From Caenimonas sp. SL110 (GTDB lineage Bacteria; Pseudomonadota; Gammaproteobacteria; Burkholderiales; Burkholderiaceae_C): a DNA stretch of 64,000 bases. The first letter of the stretch is position 1, and the number at the start of each line of letters is the position of its first letter. Made by a program: the position numbers and the translations under genes. The stretch is from positions 19,556-83,555 of the forward strand of contig NZ_JANU01000010.1 of assembly GCF_001044395.1 (NCBI RefSeq). The letters are read 5' to 3'. Shown piece after piece: positions 62,153 to 64,000 of this stretch. The notes beneath the pieces were generated by a model. It was not told where the DNA came from. It searched no databases and was given only the letters and a program-made list of their open reading frames with translations.

Positions 62153-63301
62153 TCAAAGTTCGGTGGCCAGCACTGTCTTTTCCGCGACCTGGTAGCGGCG
62201 CAGTGCACTCAGTTGCGGTTGCGCGCCAAGGCCGGGGGTTTCCTGCAGCACGATCGCGCCGTTGCGCACCGGAGGCAGTTCGCCCGCGAGCAGTTCGCGC
62301 AACGGGTTCGGGTTGGCGTCGACTTCGGCGTAGCCTTCGCCACCCAGCGCCGCCTTCAGGTGATAGGTCGCGAGCAGGCCGATACCGCCGCCCAGCCAGT
62401 GAGGACACAGCCACGCAGACGCGGCGGCTGCGGCTTTGCCAAGCGGCGCGCAACCGCTGTAGCCGCCCCACTTGGCCACATCCGGCTGCAGCACCTTCAA
62501 CACACCCGCGTCCAGGTACCGGCCAAAGTCATCCCCCCTGAGGTTTTCGCCGGCCGCCAGCGCAATCGCGCATGACTTCGCCAGGCGCTGCCACTCGTGC
62601 AGGGGACGGTCGGCCGCGATCGGCTCCTCCAGCCAGCCCAGCCGGAAGTGCGCCATGCGCCCGGCCATATCGATGGCCTGCTCAACGTCCCACGCCTGGT
62701 TTGCGTCGGCCATCAGAGTGGCCGAGTCGCCCAGCGTGGCGCGCATGGCGGCCAGGTTGGCCAGGTCACGCTCGGCGCCAAAGCCCACCTTGAGCTTGAA
62801 CGACGTGTGGCCCTCTTGTGCTTTCGCGGCGGCAAGGCGCTCGGGCGAAGTTGGATTCAATCCGGACGCATAGACCTTGACGTTGGGCGATGCCCCGCCC
62901 AGCATGCGCCAAAGGGGCAGACCGGCCCGTCGCGCGGCCAGGTCCCACATCGCGATGTCGAATCCGGCAAGCGCCTGTGCGATCGGACCGGGCTCACCCG
63001 ACTGCACCGCAAGGATGTGCAGCGCGCCCGACAGTTCGAGATGGCACTGCGCCGGTGAACTCCACCTGCGTGCCAATGCAAGCGCAGCGACGGTCTCTGC
63101 CACCAGTCGCGCGCGATGCTCCGCACCCACGGTCGGAAAATTGCACCAAACTTCGCCCAGGCCTTCATGGCCCGCGTCGTCCGCGATCCGGATCACGACT
63201 GCCGCGCGATCCCTCAGGATGCCGAATGACGTCTGTACCGGCACCTCGATGGGCACGCGATACACGCAAACCGAAACAGAGCGAAGCCCGATGCTGTCCA
63301 T
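62153..63301 (-). CDS. Mandelate racemase/muconate lactonizing enzyme family protein
   Basis: 382 residues from the ATG at 63301, sharing one base with the GMC stop (TGATG). Enolase-superfamily landmarks: the KxK pair in SFKLKVGFG, metal ligands Asp in LMADANQAWD, Glu in GWLEEPIAAD, and ENLRGDDFGRYLDAGVLKVLQPDVAKWGG with the distal metal or base. The family abstracts a proton alpha to a carboxylate (racemase, cycloisomerase or sugar-acid dehydratase). Downstream partner of a GMC oxidoreductase, so the substrate is probably a hydroxy or sugar acid. Confidence 0.92.
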   Translation of the reverse strand: MDSIGLRSVSVCVYRVPIEVPVQTSFGILRDRAAVVIRIADDAGHEGLGEVWCNFPTVGAEHRARLVAETVAALALARRWSSPAQCHLELSGALHILAVQSGEPGPIAQALAGFDIAMWDLAARRAGLPLWRMLGGASPNVKVYASGLNPTSPERLAAAKAQEGHTSFKLKVGFGAERDLANLAAMRATLGDSATLMADANQAWDVEQAIDMAGRMAHFRLGWLEEPIAADRPLHEWQRLAKSCAIALAAGENLRGDDFGRYLDAGVLKVLQPDVAKWGGYSGCAPLGKAAAAASAWLCPHWLGGGIGLLATYHLKAALGGEGYAEVDANPNPLRELLAGELPPVRNGAIVLQETPGLGAQPQLSALRRYQVAEKTVLATEL

Positions 63302-64000
63302 CACACCCCCTGAGTGACTGCCTGCAGGACCATCGCGGCTCCCTTCTCGCCGATCATGATGGTCGGGGCGTTGATGTTGGCCGAGGTCATGCGCGGCATG
63401 ACAGAGGCGTCGATCACACGCAGGTTCGACACGCCATTCACACGAAGCTGCGGCGTGACCACGGCGCGGGCGTCGGTGCCCATGCGGCAAGTTCCGTTCG
63501 GATGAAACACCGTACTGCCGTGCTCACAGGCAAACCGCAAGAGGTCCGCCTGCGTCTTGTGCGATGCGTCCGGTAGCACCGCGGCCTCGACCAGGCCGCG
63601 AAACGCAGGCTGGTCGTAGATCTCCCGGAGCATGCGGATGCCGTCGGCAATGGTCTTGCGATCGATCTCCTGACTGAGGTAGTTGGCCTGTATGCGTGGC
63701 GGCGCAAACGGGTCGGCTGACGTGACTTCCACTGAGCCGCGCGAGTCGGGGCGGCACTGGCAGGCCGTCGCCGTGAAGCCGGAGAAGCGATGCAAAGGCT
63801 CGCCTGGCTTGTCCACGGACAGCGGCATGATGGAGAACTGCACGTCGGCGCGATCGTCGCGTGCGTATTGCGTGCGCGCGAACCCGCCCACCTGGCCCGC
63901 GCCCACGGTCAGCGGCCCCCGGTTGAAGAGCATCCACTCAAGTCCCATGGCCGCGAGCCGCAGCGGGTTGCGGATGTGGTTGTTGAGCGACTGCGGCTCG
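63301..64000 (-). CDS. GMC family oxidoreductase, C-terminal part (cut by window edge)
   Basis: About 232 C-terminal residues are visible. GPLTVGAGQVGGF starts the substrate-domain block, and the conserved GMC C-terminus follows: GTCRMGTDARAVVTPQLRVNGVSNLRVIDASVMPRMTSANINAPTIMIGEKGA, with the active-site His (FHPNGTCRMG) in place. FAD-dependent alcohol/choline-type dehydrogenase; the FAD-binding N-terminus lies right of the window. Its stop overlaps the enolase-superfamily gene, so the two form one operon. Confidence 0.92.
   Translation of the reverse strand, partial: EPQSLNNHIRNPLRLAAMGLEWMLFNRGPLTVGAGQVGGFARTQYARDDRADVQFSIMPLSVDKPGEPLHRFSGFTATACQCRPDSRGSVEVTSADPFAPPRIQANYLSQEIDRKTIADGIRMLREIYDQPAFRGLVEAAVLPDASHKTQADLLRFACEHGSTVFHPNGTCRMGTDARAVVTPQLRVNGVSNLRVIDASVMPRMTSANINAPTIMIGEKGAAMVLQAVTQGV

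Noticed and set aside
1..64000. tRNA, rRNA, insertion sequences or phage genes
   Set aside because: Looked for CCA-ended cloverleaf-like sequences, transposase motifs and flanking inverted repeats by eye and found none convincing; a tRNA/IS search would be decisive.

Overview
The window is about 64 kb of high-GC DNA, densely packed with short intergenic gaps. It has many tripartite-tricarboxylate (Bug/TctC) receptors, LysR/GntR/IclR regulators and peripheral catabolic operons. This style fits a soil or water betaproteobacterium of the Burkholderiales, perhaps a Comamonadaceae/Variovorax-like organism. That placement is inferred from gene style, not from a marker gene. I saw no rRNA, tRNA, CRISPR array, prophage or intact insertion sequence.

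Layout. (1) 1-7.8 kb, minus strand: a catabolic operon with a TauD-like dioxygenase, a single-chain biotin-dependent carboxylase, a Bug receptor, an ADP-forming acyl-CoA synthetase and an enoyl-CoA hydratase cut by the left edge. A divergent IclR regulator sits beside it, and a palindromic operator lies between the two. (2) 8.7-11.1 kb: a GNAT acetyltransferase, an unrecognised protein made of two copies of one domain, and a LysR regulator. (3) 11.2-16.2 kb, plus strand: aminotransferase, complete polar amino-acid ABC transporter and RraA-type aldolase, which reads as one import-transaminate-cleave pathway. (4) 16.2-17.3 kb: an XRE/nucleotidyltransferase toxin-antitoxin-like pair whose nucleotidyltransferase is broken by an internal deletion. 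(5) 17.4-32.7 kb: a large ureide/biuret-type nitrogen-scavenging region. It holds a nine-gene operon (BMP-type importer, AtzG/AtzE/AtzH-like proteins, biuret-hydrolase-like enzyme, GntR regulator), a divergent hydrolase-amidase-TetR operon, and an allophanate hydrolase plus NitT/TauT-type transporter operon.

(6) 32.9-37.5 kb: an accessory-looking island with four consecutive exported or membrane proteins, including a phospholipase-A2-like protein with two copies of a Cys-rich module. A Gre-factor gene and an orphan with an F-box-like segment follow. This is the part of the window least explained by known systems. (7) 37.6-44.8 kb: a class II aldolase and two tandem ~1000-residue delta-60/RTX proteins, duplicated together with their upstream regulatory DNA. 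(8) 44.9-51.5 kb: glycosyltransferase-like protein, alpha/beta hydrolase, D,D-carboxypeptidase, OsmC protein, a winged-helix/TPR regulator, a CPBP-like membrane protein and a VOC/DUF4287 pair. (9) 51.5-54.9 kb: GntR, DUF1932 dehydrogenase, Bug receptor and a second RraA aldolase closely similar to the first. (10) 54.9-64 kb: DUF1501/DUF1800 pair, a hybrid GAF/PAS histidine kinase with a coding minisatellite, a 5'-truncated NYN/PIN-like gene, a nitroreductase, an enolase-superfamily enzyme and a GMC oxidoreductase cut by the right edge.

Many operons use ATGA or TGATG stop-start overlaps, so translational coupling is the rule here. Functions are assigned from motifs and remembered family patterns; no database search was run.
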